Shown piece by piece: positions 1-7,765 of a DNA stretch of 64,000 bases. The notes under the pieces were generated by a model. That model ran no database searches and was not told the DNA's origin. It saw nothing but the letters and a program-made list of their open reading frames with translations. Origin of the DNA: JAWKIJ01 sp041394325 (GTDB lineage: Bacteria; Actinomycetota; Acidimicrobiia; Acidimicrobiales; Microtrichaceae); NCBI GenBank assembly GCA_041394325.1, contig JAWKIJ010000001.1, positions 1,798,001 to 1,862,000 on the forward strand, in the 5' to 3' direction. A program made the position numbers and the translations under genes. Each line of letters starts with the position of its first letter. The stretch's first letter is position 1.

Positions 1-1
1 C

Positions 2-235
2 GGAACCGCGCTCGACGGTGCCCCACTGGTGGTGGTGTGCACTGCCGGTGTCGACCTCGACGTCGTGCCCCTGGCGCTCGACACCGCCGCATCGTTCGAC
101 CAAGCTGGTGGGCACCACGCGCCCGCGACCCTGGTGATTTGCGGACCATCCCGGTCGCTGCTCGACGCCACCCGCATCGTGGCCGCAGCCGCCGATCGGC
201 CGATCCGGTTCGAGGCGCTCGAACTGCCGTACTGA
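2..235 (+). CDS. C-terminal fragment of an unidentified protein
   Basis: An open frame enters from the left edge and ends at TGA 233-235, giving the last 77 residues of a protein whose start is outside the window. It is rich in Ala, Val and Asp with alternating hydrophobic stretches (VVVCTAG, ATLVICGPS), as in a Rossmann-like alpha/beta fold. I do not recognise the family. It sits 44 bp upstream of prfA, where many actinobacteria carry rpmE or a small conserved gene, so it may belong to the same transcription unit. The base composition matches its neighbours. Being coding is likely; the function is unknown. Confidence 0.55.
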   Translation, partial: GTALDGAPLVVVCTAGVDLDVVPLALDTAASFDQAGGHHAPATLVICGPSRSLLDATRIVAAAADRPIRFEALELPY

Positions 236-279
236 TCCGCCGCCCGGCATCGGACGGCTCCGCGGTAGCGTCGGAGGTC

Positions 280-1347
280 GTGTTGGAGCGACTGTCGACC
301 TTCGAGGGCGAACTCCGTGACGTCGACGCGATGCTTGCCGATCCCGCGGTGGTGGGTGACCACGAGCGCCTCGTCTCCCTGTCGCGACGTCGCAAGGAGT
401 TGGAGCCGATCGTGGAATGCGCCGCGCGGCTTCGACAGGCGCGTGACGACCTGGCGACCGCGACCGAGTTGATGGCGGGGCTGGACGGTGCCGACCGTGA
501 CGACATGCGCGCCGAGGTCGACGATGCCCAGACCCGGATCGAGGCACTGGAGGCACATGCACGGATACTTCTGCTGCCGCGCGATCCCAACGACGACCGC
601 AACGTGATCGTCGAGGTCCGCGGTGCCGAAGGGGGCGAGGAGGCGAACCTCTTCGCCCGGGACCTCTTCGAGATGTATCGGGCGTTCGCCGCACGTCGGG
701 GATGGCGCTTCGAGGTGTTGGGCTCCTCGCCGTCGGATCTCGGTGGGTTCAGCGAGATCACATTCCGGCTCGACGGTGACGCGGTGTGGTCGCGGATGCA
801 GTTCGAGGCCGGGCCCCACCGGGTCCAGCGGGTACCGGTGACCGAATCCCAGGGCCGGGTCCACACCTCCTCGGCGACGGTGACGGTGTTGCCCGAAGCC
901 GAGGAGGTGGACGTCACGATCGACCCCAACGACCTGGTCATCGACACCTTCCGTTCGTCGGGCCCCGGGGGACAGTCGGTCAACACCACCGACTCGGCGG
1001 TTCGAATCACCCACAAGCCGACAGGGCTCGTCGTGTCGATGCAGGACGAGAAGAGCCAGATCCAGAATCGTGCACGGGCGCTGGTGATCCTGCGGAGCCG
1101 GCTGTTGAAGCTGGAGCAGGACCGTCAGGCGGCCGAGCAGTCCTCGGCGCGCCGCAACCAGGTCGGCGGTGGGGGTCGAAGTGAGAAGGTCCGGACCTAC
1201 AACTTCAAGGAGAACCGGGTGTCGGACCATCGCATCGGCTTCACCGCCTACAACCTCGACAAGGTGCTGGCCGGTGAGCTCGACGAGGTGAGTGACGCCC
1301 TCGTGCACGATCTCCGAACGCGTCAGCTGGCGGACCTCGACCCGTGA
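280..1347 (+). CDS. prfA: Peptide chain release factor 1
   Basis: Releases the finished peptide at UAA and UAG codons. The 355-residue product has the usual RF1 length. The anticodon-like tripeptide P-V-T lies at residues 186-188 (RVPVTESQGR) and the peptidyl-hydrolysis loop SGPGGQS has GGQ at 230-232, whose Gln is the substrate of the methylase encoded next. The frame is open far upstream, but RF1 similarity begins at LERLSTFEGEL, so GTG 280 is chosen. TTG 283 is an alternative because it gives a better spacing (5 nt) from GGAGG at 273-277. The stop overlaps the prmC start as GTGA, indicating translational coupling. Confidence 0.96.
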   Translation: MLERLSTFEGELRDVDAMLADPAVVGDHERLVSLSRRRKELEPIVECAARLRQARDDLATATELMAGLDGADRDDMRAEVDDAQTRIEALEAHARILLLPRDPNDDRNVIVEVRGAEGGEEANLFARDLFEMYRAFAARRGWRFEVLGSSPSDLGGFSEITFRLDGDAVWSRMQFEAGPHRVQRVPVTESQGRVHTSSATVTVLPEAEEVDVTIDPNDLVIDTFRSSGPGGQSVNTTDSAVRITHKPTGLVVSMQDEKSQIQNRARALVILRSRLLKLEQDRQAAEQSSARRNQVGGGGRSEKVRTYNFKENRVSDHRIGFTAYNLDKVLAGELDEVSDALVHDLRTRQLADLDP

Positions 1348-2252
1348 CGGGCACGCTGACCTGGCGTGACCTTCGGGCCGAAGCGGAGCGACGTCTCGGC
1401 GGCTTCGTCCCAGTCGCGTCGCGTGAGGCGTCGTGGATCGTGGAGGAACTCGGCTCGTTCGGCCGCGCCGAGTTGAGCCTGCGCGGGGGTGAGTCGGTCA
1501 CGGTGGGCACGGTCGCGCGCTTCGAGGACATGATCGAGCGTCGCCGAGGGGGAGAGCCCCTCCAGTACGTGCTCGGTCACTGGGCGTTCCGCAGGCTGGA
1601 CCTCATGGTCGACCGTCGGGTGCTGATTCCCAGGCCCGAGACCGAGGTGTTGGTCGAGGTCGCGTTGGAGCGACTCGATGCCGTCGCGGAACGACCGCCG
1701 GACCCGGGCCCGGAGCCTGCGCCGGCCCGGCGTCGTCTGGCCGTGGACCTGGGTACGGGGTCCGGAGCGATCGCCTTGTCGATCGCCGTCGAGCGTCGGG
1801 ACGTCGAGGTGATCGGGACCGACGTGTCGCCCGACGCGTTGGCGGTCGCGCGAGCCAACCTCGCGGGGGTCGGCCGCGCCGGTAGTCGGGTGCACTTCTC
1901 CGAGGGAAGTTGGTTCGACGCCCTCGATCCGGCAATCGCCGGTGCAGTCGACCTGATCGTGTCGAATCCCCCCTATGTCGCCACCACCGGGGAGGTCGAG
2001 GACCAGGTGCGGGACTGGGAGCCGTCCGGAGCCCTGTTCGCCGGAGCCGAGGGGCTCGACGCGTTGGATCTCGTGGTGGACCGGGTTCCGAGGTGGCTCG
2101 CTCCCGGCGGTGCATGCGTGGTGGAGTGCGCGCCGACCCAGACCGAGGTCGTGGCGGCCCGGATGGAGTCGAGAGGGCTGCTCGACGTGGCGATCACCGC
2201 CGACCTCGCCGGACGTGATCGGGTGGTCGCCGGGCGTGTCGCTCGACGCTGA
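1344..2252 (+). CDS. prmC: Release factor glutamine methyltransferase
   Basis: Methylates the Gln of the GGQ motif in release factors with S-adenosylmethionine. The 302-residue protein has the expected two-part structure: a helical N-terminal substrate-binding domain (about 1-95) and a class I methyltransferase domain with the SAM loop VDLGTGSGAIALS and the catalytic NPPY motif at 208-211 (VSNPPYVATT), diagnostic for this family. It starts with GTG overlapping the prfA stop by 4 nt, as in the conserved prfA-prmC pair. Nothing unusual was seen. Confidence 0.95.
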   Translation: MTGTLTWRDLRAEAERRLGGFVPVASREASWIVEELGSFGRAELSLRGGESVTVGTVARFEDMIERRRGGEPLQYVLGHWAFRRLDLMVDRRVLIPRPETEVLVEVALERLDAVAERPPDPGPEPAPARRRLAVDLGTGSGAIALSIAVERRDVEVIGTDVSPDALAVARANLAGVGRAGSRVHFSEGSWFDALDPAIAGAVDLIVSNPPYVATTGEVEDQVRDWEPSGALFAGAEGLDALDLVVDRVPRWLAPGGACVVECAPTQTEVVAARMESRGLLDVAITADLAGRDRVVAGRVARR

Positions 2253-2289
2253 GGTGTCCCGGTGAACCGATGCTCGTTCGCCCCGGGTC

Positions 2290-3132
2290 TCAGGAATGCG
2301 GACCGGGGTGGAACGTCCGGACCAGGCGCCGGTGTAGCGCCGGGTCGTCGCCCCCGAGGACGAACGTGGTCGCGACGTAGAGTCGCCCCTCGCGAACGCT
2401 CGCCGTCGCGCGGACGGTCCCCTGTCCGGCGGGATCGGGCCAACCGATGAAGTGGCCCGACATCGTGTAGGTGGCGTCGAAGGGATCGCCCGGTCGGTGG
2501 TCCGAGGCGCCGAGCGTGGCCCCGTCGATCGTGGATCCGGGGCCCATGGCGCTGACGATCGCGGGAAGCGTCGTGGCGATGTCGGCCGGGAGCGGCCCCG
2601 ACGCCACCGAGATCAGCCCCTCGGCGTCGCGTCGGGCCTGCATGCTCGCTCCACTCGACTGGGTGTCGGCATCGAGCACGGCGTTCCACTGACTGTCCAC
2701 CCACACCGACCTCGCACGGAAGCCCGCGGCCGTGCCGTCGAGATCGAGGATCATCGGCTCACCGGGGAGGTCGACGACGAAGTCGGGCGCGTCACGTCGT
2801 TCGGCCCAGGAGAAGCCACGCTCCAACGGGACCGGGATGTGAGCCCAGTCGGGGCCCTTCTTGAAGTAGAGGTAGTTCGCTCCCAGTGCGAGGATCGCGA
2901 TCAATGCGATCCCGAGCGCGGGATTGGTCTTACGGCGCTCGACGACGGTCGTGTTCACCGGCGTCGACCAGAGGGCCTCGTCGTACAGTGCCGCCGACGC
3001 CAGAGGACGTTCGTCGCCCCGGTCGGGCAGCGGTCGGGTGCAGATGTGGCAACGCTGCACCGTCGAATCGTTCTTCGTGCCGCACAACGGGCAGCGCGTC
3101 TTCCTGGAGATCGCGACCGGCATCCTCACCAT
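2290..3132 (-). CDS. Zinc-ribbon, single-span membrane protein of unknown function
   Basis: A 280-residue protein. Residues 14-31 hold a compact zinc ribbon (CPLC at 14-17, CHIC at 28-31). A basic linker follows, then one membrane segment around residues 90-107 (LGIALIAILALGANYLYF). The remaining 170 residues lie on the far side and resemble the conserved extracytoplasmic domains of actinobacterial orphan proteins (repeated VDLPGEP / GHFIGWPDP stretches). The N-terminal cytoplasmic ribbon and C-terminal outside domain suggest a membrane-tethered protein, function unknown. It is convergent with prmC and runs opposite to tsaC. ATG 3123 is an alternative start. Confidence 0.75.
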   Translation of the reverse strand: MVRMPVAISRKTRCPLCGTKNDSTVQRCHICTRPLPDRGDERPLASAALYDEALWSTPVNTTVVERRKTNPALGIALIAILALGANYLYFKKGPDWAHIPVPLERGFSWAERRDAPDFVVDLPGEPMILDLDGTAAGFRARSVWVDSQWNAVLDADTQSSGASMQARRDAEGLISVASGPLPADIATTLPAIVSAMGPGSTIDGATLGASDHRPGDPFDATYTMSGHFIGWPDPAGQGTVRATASVREGRLYVATTFVLGGDDPALHRRLVRTFHPGPHS

Positions 3133-3224
3133 CCGTGGACGGGCGTGGCCGGCAGGGCCCGGCGACGCGGTGTCGTTCTCTCATCGGCACGAGGTCGGTC
3201 GCGATGAAGCAGCGGGTGTCGCGT

Positions 3225-3230
3225 TACGGT
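3225..3230 (+). promoter_or_regulatory. -10 box TACGGT of tsaC, leaderless layout
   Basis: TACGGT ends 6 nt before ATG 3237, so transcription would begin at or next to the A of the start codon. There is no Shine-Dalgarno sequence in the gap. This box decides the start codon in favour of 3237 over ATG 3204. Confidence 0.5.
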
Positions 3231-3236
3231 CGGGGT

Positions 3237-3863
3237 ATGTCCGGCTCGACCCGGTCCCGGCGGGTGACGACGATCGACGAGGTGGTCGAGGTACTCGACG
3301 GCGGCGGCTGTGCCGGCCTTCCCACCGACACCGTCTACGGGATCGCCGCCCGGATCGACCGTCCCGCGGCGGTACGGGCCTTGTTCGGGGCGAAGGGCCG
3401 TGAGCGCGCGAAGGCGATGGCGGTCCTGGTGGCGGATCTCGATCAGGCGGTGACCCTCGGCGTTCTCGACGACGCGGCGCGGCGGCTGCTCGACCGTCAC
3501 TGGCCCGGTCCGCTCACCGTGGTGGTGCAGAGGGCACCGGGCGTAGAGGTCGACCTCGGCGGTGAGGTCACCTCGATCGGTATCCGATGCCCCGCCCATT
3601 CCGACCTGTTGAAGATCCTCCGGCGCACCGGCCCCCTGGTCACGAGCTCGGCCAATCGCTCCGGTGACGATCCGCTGCGCGACGCCGCGGCCATCAGGAG
3701 GACCTTCGATGGTTTCGTCGACGTCGTCCTCGACGGCGGGGCGGTGGAGGGACGCCCTTCGACGGTGGTCGATCTGCGCGGTGATCGCCCCTCACTCCTT
3801 CGTGAGGGTCCCGTCAAGTGGCGCGCGGTGACATCCGCGCTGGGCTACGCCGGCGGCCGTTAG
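3237..3863 (+). CDS. tsaC: L-threonylcarbamoyladenylate synthase (Sua5/YrdC/TsaC family)
   Basis: Makes threonylcarbamoyl-AMP from Thr, bicarbonate and ATP, the first step of tRNA t6A37 modification. The 208-residue protein is a single YrdC domain without the extra Sua5 C-terminal domain. Family motifs are seen: LPTDTVYGIAA near the N terminus, KGRERAKAMAVLV, HWPGPLTVV, and TSSANRSG near the nucleotide site. The frame is open upstream, but the YrdC fold and the TACGGT box both support ATG 3237. Its place between prmC and wecA is conserved in actinobacteria. Confidence 0.93.
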   Translation: MSGSTRSRRVTTIDEVVEVLDGGGCAGLPTDTVYGIAARIDRPAAVRALFGAKGRERAKAMAVLVADLDQAVTLGVLDDAARRLLDRHWPGPLTVVVQRAPGVEVDLGGEVTSIGIRCPAHSDLLKILRRTGPLVTSSANRSGDDPLRDAAAIRRTFDGFVDVVLDGGAVEGRPSTVVDLRGDRPSLLREGPVKWRAVTSALGYAGGR

Positions 3864-3927
3864 ATTCCGGTATTGCCCGCGTCGGGCATCGGATCCCGGT
3901 CCGCGCCGGGGGATCGAGGGGGTTGGG

Positions 3928-4347
3928 GTGACGTTCTGGAAGCAGAGCACCGAAAGCATCGCGTGGTTGGGCCGGGTCGACTTCTTCAGTGGTTTCGGCG
4001 AGGAGCAGTTGCAGCGTGTCGCCGACCTCTCCTCGGAGGTGACGATGCCGGCGGGTACCGTGATCATCGACCAGGGTGACGCCGGCGTCGACTGCTTCGT
4101 CATCGTCGAGGGTGAGGCGTCGGTCTATACGGGTGGGAAGTTCGTCACCACGCTCCGGGCAGGGACCGTGGTGGGGGAGATGGCGCTGGTCGACCACCGG
4201 CCTCGGACGGCCACGGTCGTCACCGACACCGAGTGCAAGTTGTTGCGGTTCCACGCCAGGCAGTTCCGTGCACTGCTCGACGAGATGCCCAAGGCATCGG
4301 AGCGGGTGATGGCACTCCTCGCTCAACGGCTCGACGCGAACCGCTGA
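3928..4347 (+). CDS. Cyclic-nucleotide-binding domain protein
   Basis: A 139-residue stand-alone cNMP-binding beta-roll. It includes the phosphate-binding cassette GEMALVDHRPRTATV (about residues 80-94), close to the CRP consensus including the Arg that contacts the cyclic phosphate. No helix-turn-helix follows, so it is not a CRP-type DNA binder by itself; it may act as a sensor or binding partner. The start is GTG 3928, preceded by GAGGGGG with good spacing. TAGATT at 3861-3866 is a possible -10 box overlapping the tsaC stop. The ligand is not predictable from sequence alone. Confidence 0.85.
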   Translation: MTFWKQSTESIAWLGRVDFFSGFGEEQLQRVADLSSEVTMPAGTVIIDQGDAGVDCFVIVEGEASVYTGGKFVTTLRAGTVVGEMALVDHRPRTATVVTDTECKLLRFHARQFRALLDEMPKASERVMALLAQRLDANR

Positions 4348-4370
4348 GGCCGGTCGACATCCCGTTCCGA

Positions 4371-5861
4371 TCAGCCGAGTTGGAGGGTGGAGTCCGCCTC
4401 GACGGTCGCCGTGGTACCGATTCGATCGCTCTCCTCCAGGGCGGCGCCGACGGTGGGGTCGATCGAGACCGCCCACCGCCTCCGACCACTCGGTGCTCGG
4501 AGCACGGCGTGTGCGCGGCCGATCGAGCCGTCGCGTTCGTGCATCACCGTCCAGGCCTCGATCGTCGCGGGCCCCGCGTAGTTCGGGTCGGTGTCGACCC
4601 AGGCCTCGGCATCGACCGCCGACTGAGGGCGGGGCGCCGTGAAGGGGGCTTTCGGCGGCGACGTGGAGTACACCCCGAAGCTGTGCTTCTGGAGGTTTCC
4701 ACCGTTGGCGGTGATGAGCCCGAACGTGCCGGGGTCGTCGCGCAGCACGTCGATCATGGAGGCGATGGCATGCCCCACAGGGTTGTTCCACGGGCCTCCG
4801 GCGAAACACAGCCCTCCGTAGGTGGTGAGGGTGCGGTTGGTCCCGACGCCGAGTTCCCGACAGGCGATCTGTACGGCGGAAGGGAAGCACGAGTACACGT
4901 CGATGTGGGCGATGTCGTCGACTCCGATACCCGCGGCGTCGATGGCCGCCGTGCCCGCGCGGCGGATGGCCGCGGAGGTGGTGAACGAGGGCCGTTCCGA
5001 GAGTTGGGGATCGGCGGCATCGGCGCCGGCGTGCACGAATACCCACCGGTCGGGGTCGATGCCGTCGTCGGCTGCGGCACGGGCGGACATGATGATCGCG
5101 GCGCTGGCCATGTCGACGTCGGGGTTGGACACCATGTGCTTCGTGTAGGGGAAGCCGACGATGCGGTTCTCTGCGGTGACGTCGGCGATCTCCACGGCGG
5201 TGTAGGGGGTGCGGTCCCACGCGAACGGGTTGGTCGACGCGACCCTCGCGTAGCCCTCCCACAGTTCGCCGCACCGGAGTTGCTGTTCCGATGCGGTCCT
5301 CCCGGCCTCGTGGGCGAGGGCGTTCTCGAACAGTGGGTAGCACTGCGTCGGCATCATGATGCCGAGTGCGAGCTCGTCTGGGTGACCCATCGCGAACTCG
5401 CCCGGTTCGGTCCACGTCGGTTGCAGCGCGAGGTCCTCGTGGGGCCACGTGAGGGTGACGCCGTTGCGCTTCGCGCGCATCCGTGTCCGGTAGGCCTCGG
5501 CGCCACACAACAACGCCCGGTCGAGCTGACCCACCCCGATCCGCTCGGCGAGGCGGTTGAGGAGCATCTGGGGGGTGTTGCCCCCGACGTGTGGATACAT
5601 GGTCAACGCGGGGCCGGCGCCGAGTTCGGCCGCGAGTCTGCGGCCCGGATCGCCGTAACGCCAACTGACGATCGGGACGACGGCGATCGCGTCCACGCGA
5701 CCCGGTAACGAGTCGACGCCGCAATCCCGGGCCGCGCGCCGGACGGCCTCGATCGCGAGGGTAAGGGGATCCAGCCCGAGGCTGTCGTCGCGGTTGAGGA
5801 ACTGGCCGACCCCGACCACGACGGGGGTCCGGGGATCGATCGAGGCCGGAAGCGTTGCCAT
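4371..5861 (-). CDS. Thiolase-like acetyl-CoA acetyltransferase family protein (TLP1 type)
   Basis: A 496-residue thiolase-fold protein, longer than classical thiolases (about 400), with the extra C-terminal domain seen in mycobacterial thiolase-like protein type 1. Recognisable parts are the N-terminal PVVVGVGQFLNR strand, HVGGNTPQMLLNRLAERI in place of the usual nucleophile loop, and GGLCFAGGPWNNPVGHAIAS near the active site. The canonical Cys of degradative thiolases is not evident in the GGNTPQ loop, so ordinary thiolysis is uncertain; a role in acyl-CoA or sterol-side-chain metabolism is inferred from the family. The start is ATG 5861, with TAGCCT positioned for a leaderless mRNA. Confidence 0.82.
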   Translation of the reverse strand: MATLPASIDPRTPVVVGVGQFLNRDDSLGLDPLTLAIEAVRRAARDCGVDSLPGRVDAIAVVPIVSWRYGDPGRRLAAELGAGPALTMYPHVGGNTPQMLLNRLAERIGVGQLDRALLCGAEAYRTRMRAKRNGVTLTWPHEDLALQPTWTEPGEFAMGHPDELALGIMMPTQCYPLFENALAHEAGRTASEQQLRCGELWEGYARVASTNPFAWDRTPYTAVEIADVTAENRIVGFPYTKHMVSNPDVDMASAAIIMSARAAADDGIDPDRWVFVHAGADAADPQLSERPSFTTSAAIRRAGTAAIDAAGIGVDDIAHIDVYSCFPSAVQIACRELGVGTNRTLTTYGGLCFAGGPWNNPVGHAIASMIDVLRDDPGTFGLITANGGNLQKHSFGVYSTSPPKAPFTAPRPQSAVDAEAWVDTDPNYAGPATIEAWTVMHERDGSIGRAHAVLRAPSGRRRWAVSIDPTVGAALEESDRIGTTATVEADSTLQLG

Positions 5862-5867
5862 CGTCGA

Positions 5868-5873
5868 AGGCTA
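5868..5873 (-). promoter_or_regulatory. -10 box TAGCCT of the thiolase-like gene, leaderless layout
   Basis: On the minus strand TAGCCT ends 6 nt before ATG 5861, with no Shine-Dalgarno sequence between. It lies about 50 bp from the divergent rpiB box. Confidence 0.45.
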
Positions 5874-5920
5874 GGAGCGTCACCGCGTCCGAGGCGCGAA
5901 GGGTCCGAAATCACCGGGAG

Positions 5921-5926
5921 TAGGGT
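5921..5926 (+). promoter_or_regulatory. -10 box TAGGGT of rpiB, leaderless layout
   Basis: TAGGGT followed by 7 nt (CGGAGGT) and ATG 5934. The spacer contains GGAGG, so a very short leader is also possible. Confidence 0.45.
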
Positions 5927-5933
5927 CGGAGGT

Positions 5934-6377
5934 ATGACGCGTTTCGCGGTCGGGTCGGACCACGCCGGTTTCGAGATGAAGGAGCGGCTCGCCGAGCACC
6001 TCCGCAGCGCGGGCCATGAGGTCCTCGACCTCGGTACCCACGGCACCGATCGGGTCGACTACCCCGACTTCGGTGCAGCGGTTGCCCGTGCGGTGGTGAA
6101 AGGAGAGGCCGACCTCGGGCTGTGCGTCTGCGGCAGCGGGATCGGTATCGGCATCGCCGCGAACAAGGTGCCCGGCGCCCGCGCCGCCACCGTGCACGAC
6201 GTCACCTCGGCACGACTCAGTCGTCAACACAACGACGCCAACATCATCTGCCTCGGCGAGCGTCTCGTCGGCCCGCAGGAGGCACTGGACGCTCTCGACG
6301 CGTTCGTCGCCGCCTCCTTCGACGGCGGTCGCCACACGGCCCGAGTGCACAAGATCGACGCGCTGCTCCCGCGCTGA
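5934..6377 (+). CDS. rpiB: Ribose 5-phosphate isomerase B
   Basis: Interconverts ribose 5-phosphate and ribulose 5-phosphate in the pentose phosphate pathway. The 147-residue protein matches RpiB in length and motifs: GSDHAGFEMKE at the N terminus, YPDFGAAVA, and CGSGIGIGIAANKVPGARAA, whose Cys is the catalytic base of the RpiB family. ARLSRQHNDANIICLG completes the phosphate site. It is likely read through into glyA 57 bp downstream. Confidence 0.95.
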   Translation: MTRFAVGSDHAGFEMKERLAEHLRSAGHEVLDLGTHGTDRVDYPDFGAAVARAVVKGEADLGLCVCGSGIGIGIAANKVPGARAATVHDVTSARLSRQHNDANIICLGERLVGPQEALDALDAFVAASFDGGRHTARVHKIDALLPR

Positions 6378-6434
6378 CCGCGTCCGACGCCGATCGTCCC
6401 GTCCACCGACAGTCCACGACCCCGAGAGGTTCCC

Positions 6435-7694
6435 ATGCCCTGGCCGACCGTACGCGACACCGAACTCTTCGACCTCGTCGAGCGGGAGGTGGTCCGCCAG
6501 AACACCGGCCTGCAGCTGATCGCCTCGGAGAACTTCTCGTCACCGGCGGTAATCGCGGCCACGGGGACGCCGCTCACCAACAAGTACGCCGAGGGCTACC
6601 CCCACAGCAGGTACTACGGCGGCAACGCCGTGATCGACGAGATCGAACAGCTCGCGATCGACCGTGTGTGCCGGCTCTTCGGCGCCGAGTTCGCCAACGT
6701 GCAGCCGCATTCGGGCTCCAACGCGAACCTGGGCGTATATCTCGCCCTGCTCGACGCCGGCGACACGGTGCTCGGGATGAGCCTCGACCACGGCGGCCAC
6801 CTGACCCATGGGAGCCCGGTCAACGTCTCGGGGCGTTTCTACCACTTCGTCCCCTACAAGGTGACCCCGTCGGACGAGCGGATCGACTACGACCAGATCC
6901 GCGACCTCGCCCGTGAGCACCGGCCCAAGATGATCGTGGCGGGCGCCACGGCCTACCCGCGGATCATCGACCCGGAGCCCTTGCGGGAGATCGCGGACGA
7001 CGTCGGCGCGCTCTTCCTCTTCGACGCCGCACACATCGCCGGCCTCATCGCCGGTGGTGTCCATCCGAACCCCGTTCCCTTCGCCGACGTCGTCACCTTC
7101 ACCACCCACAAAACCCTCCGCGGCCCTCGTGGAGCGGCGATCCTCGCCCGTAAGGAACTCGGTCCCGCCATCAACAAGGCGATCTTCCCGGGACTGCAGG
7201 GCGGACCGCTCGAGCACGTGATCGCGGCCAAGGCGGTCGCGTTCGGCGAGGCACTCGATCCCTCCTTCAAGGACTATGCCCGGGGCATCGTCGACAACGC
7301 CGCCGCCCTGGCCGAGGCGTTGTCGCGCGAAGGGTTTCGTCTCGTGTCGGGAGGGACCGACAACCACCTGATGTTGGTCGACCTCCGCCCTTTCGACGCG
7401 GAGCTCACCGGCAAGGACGCACAACTCATCCTCGACGATGCGTCGATCACGCTCAATCGCAACACCATCCCCGACGATCCGCGTTCGCCGTTCGTCACGT
7501 CCGGCCTCCGGATCGGCACACCTGCCGTCACGACTCAGGGGATGGGAGTGGAGGAGATGGGCGCGATCGCCGGGTTCATCGCCCGGGTGCTTCGCGAGCG
7601 GAACGACGAGACGGTGGTCGCGGAGGTCGCCGAACAGGTGCGGGAACTGTGCCGGCGGTTTCCGCTCTACCAAACCACGACCTTCGGTCCCTGA
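6435..7694 (+). CDS. glyA: Serine hydroxymethyltransferase
   Basis: Converts serine and tetrahydrofolate to glycine and methylene-tetrahydrofolate using PLP. The protein is 419 residues, the normal length. It contains IASENF (about 29-34), YAEGYPHSRYYGG, the PLP-aspartate strand LFLFDAAHIAGLIAGG, and the Schiff-base lysine K226 in FTTHKTLRGPRG. The C-terminal GLRIGTPAVTTQG substrate loop is intact. It follows rpiB in the same direction. Confidence 0.96.
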   Translation: MPWPTVRDTELFDLVEREVVRQNTGLQLIASENFSSPAVIAATGTPLTNKYAEGYPHSRYYGGNAVIDEIEQLAIDRVCRLFGAEFANVQPHSGSNANLGVYLALLDAGDTVLGMSLDHGGHLTHGSPVNVSGRFYHFVPYKVTPSDERIDYDQIRDLAREHRPKMIVAGATAYPRIIDPEPLREIADDVGALFLFDAAHIAGLIAGGVHPNPVPFADVVTFTTHKTLRGPRGAAILARKELGPAINKAIFPGLQGGPLEHVIAAKAVAFGEALDPSFKDYARGIVDNAAALAEALSREGFRLVSGGTDNHLMLVDLRPFDAELTGKDAQLILDDASITLNRNTIPDDPRSPFVTSGLRIGTPAVTTQGMGVEEMGAIAGFIARVLRERNDETVVAEVAEQVRELCRRFPLYQTTTFGP

Positions 7695-7753
7695 CCCCCG
7701 GCCGACCTCTCCGGGGGGGGGCGGGTCGCCCCGGGGTCACCGGGATCGCTCGG

Positions 7754-7759
7754 TAGGGT
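7754..7759 (+). promoter_or_regulatory. -10 box TAGGGT of wecA, leaderless layout
   Basis: TAGGGT ends 6 nt before GTG 7766 and nothing else in the short gap after glyA looks like a ribosome site. It supports the GTG start. Confidence 0.45.
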
Positions 7760-7765
7760 AGGGCG

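Noticed and set aside
3814..5883. Long minus-strand open frame (689 codons) covering the thiolase-like gene
   Set aside because: It is a shadow in another frame: Arg/Pro/His-rich with no motif, whereas the 496-residue frame has clear thiolase features.
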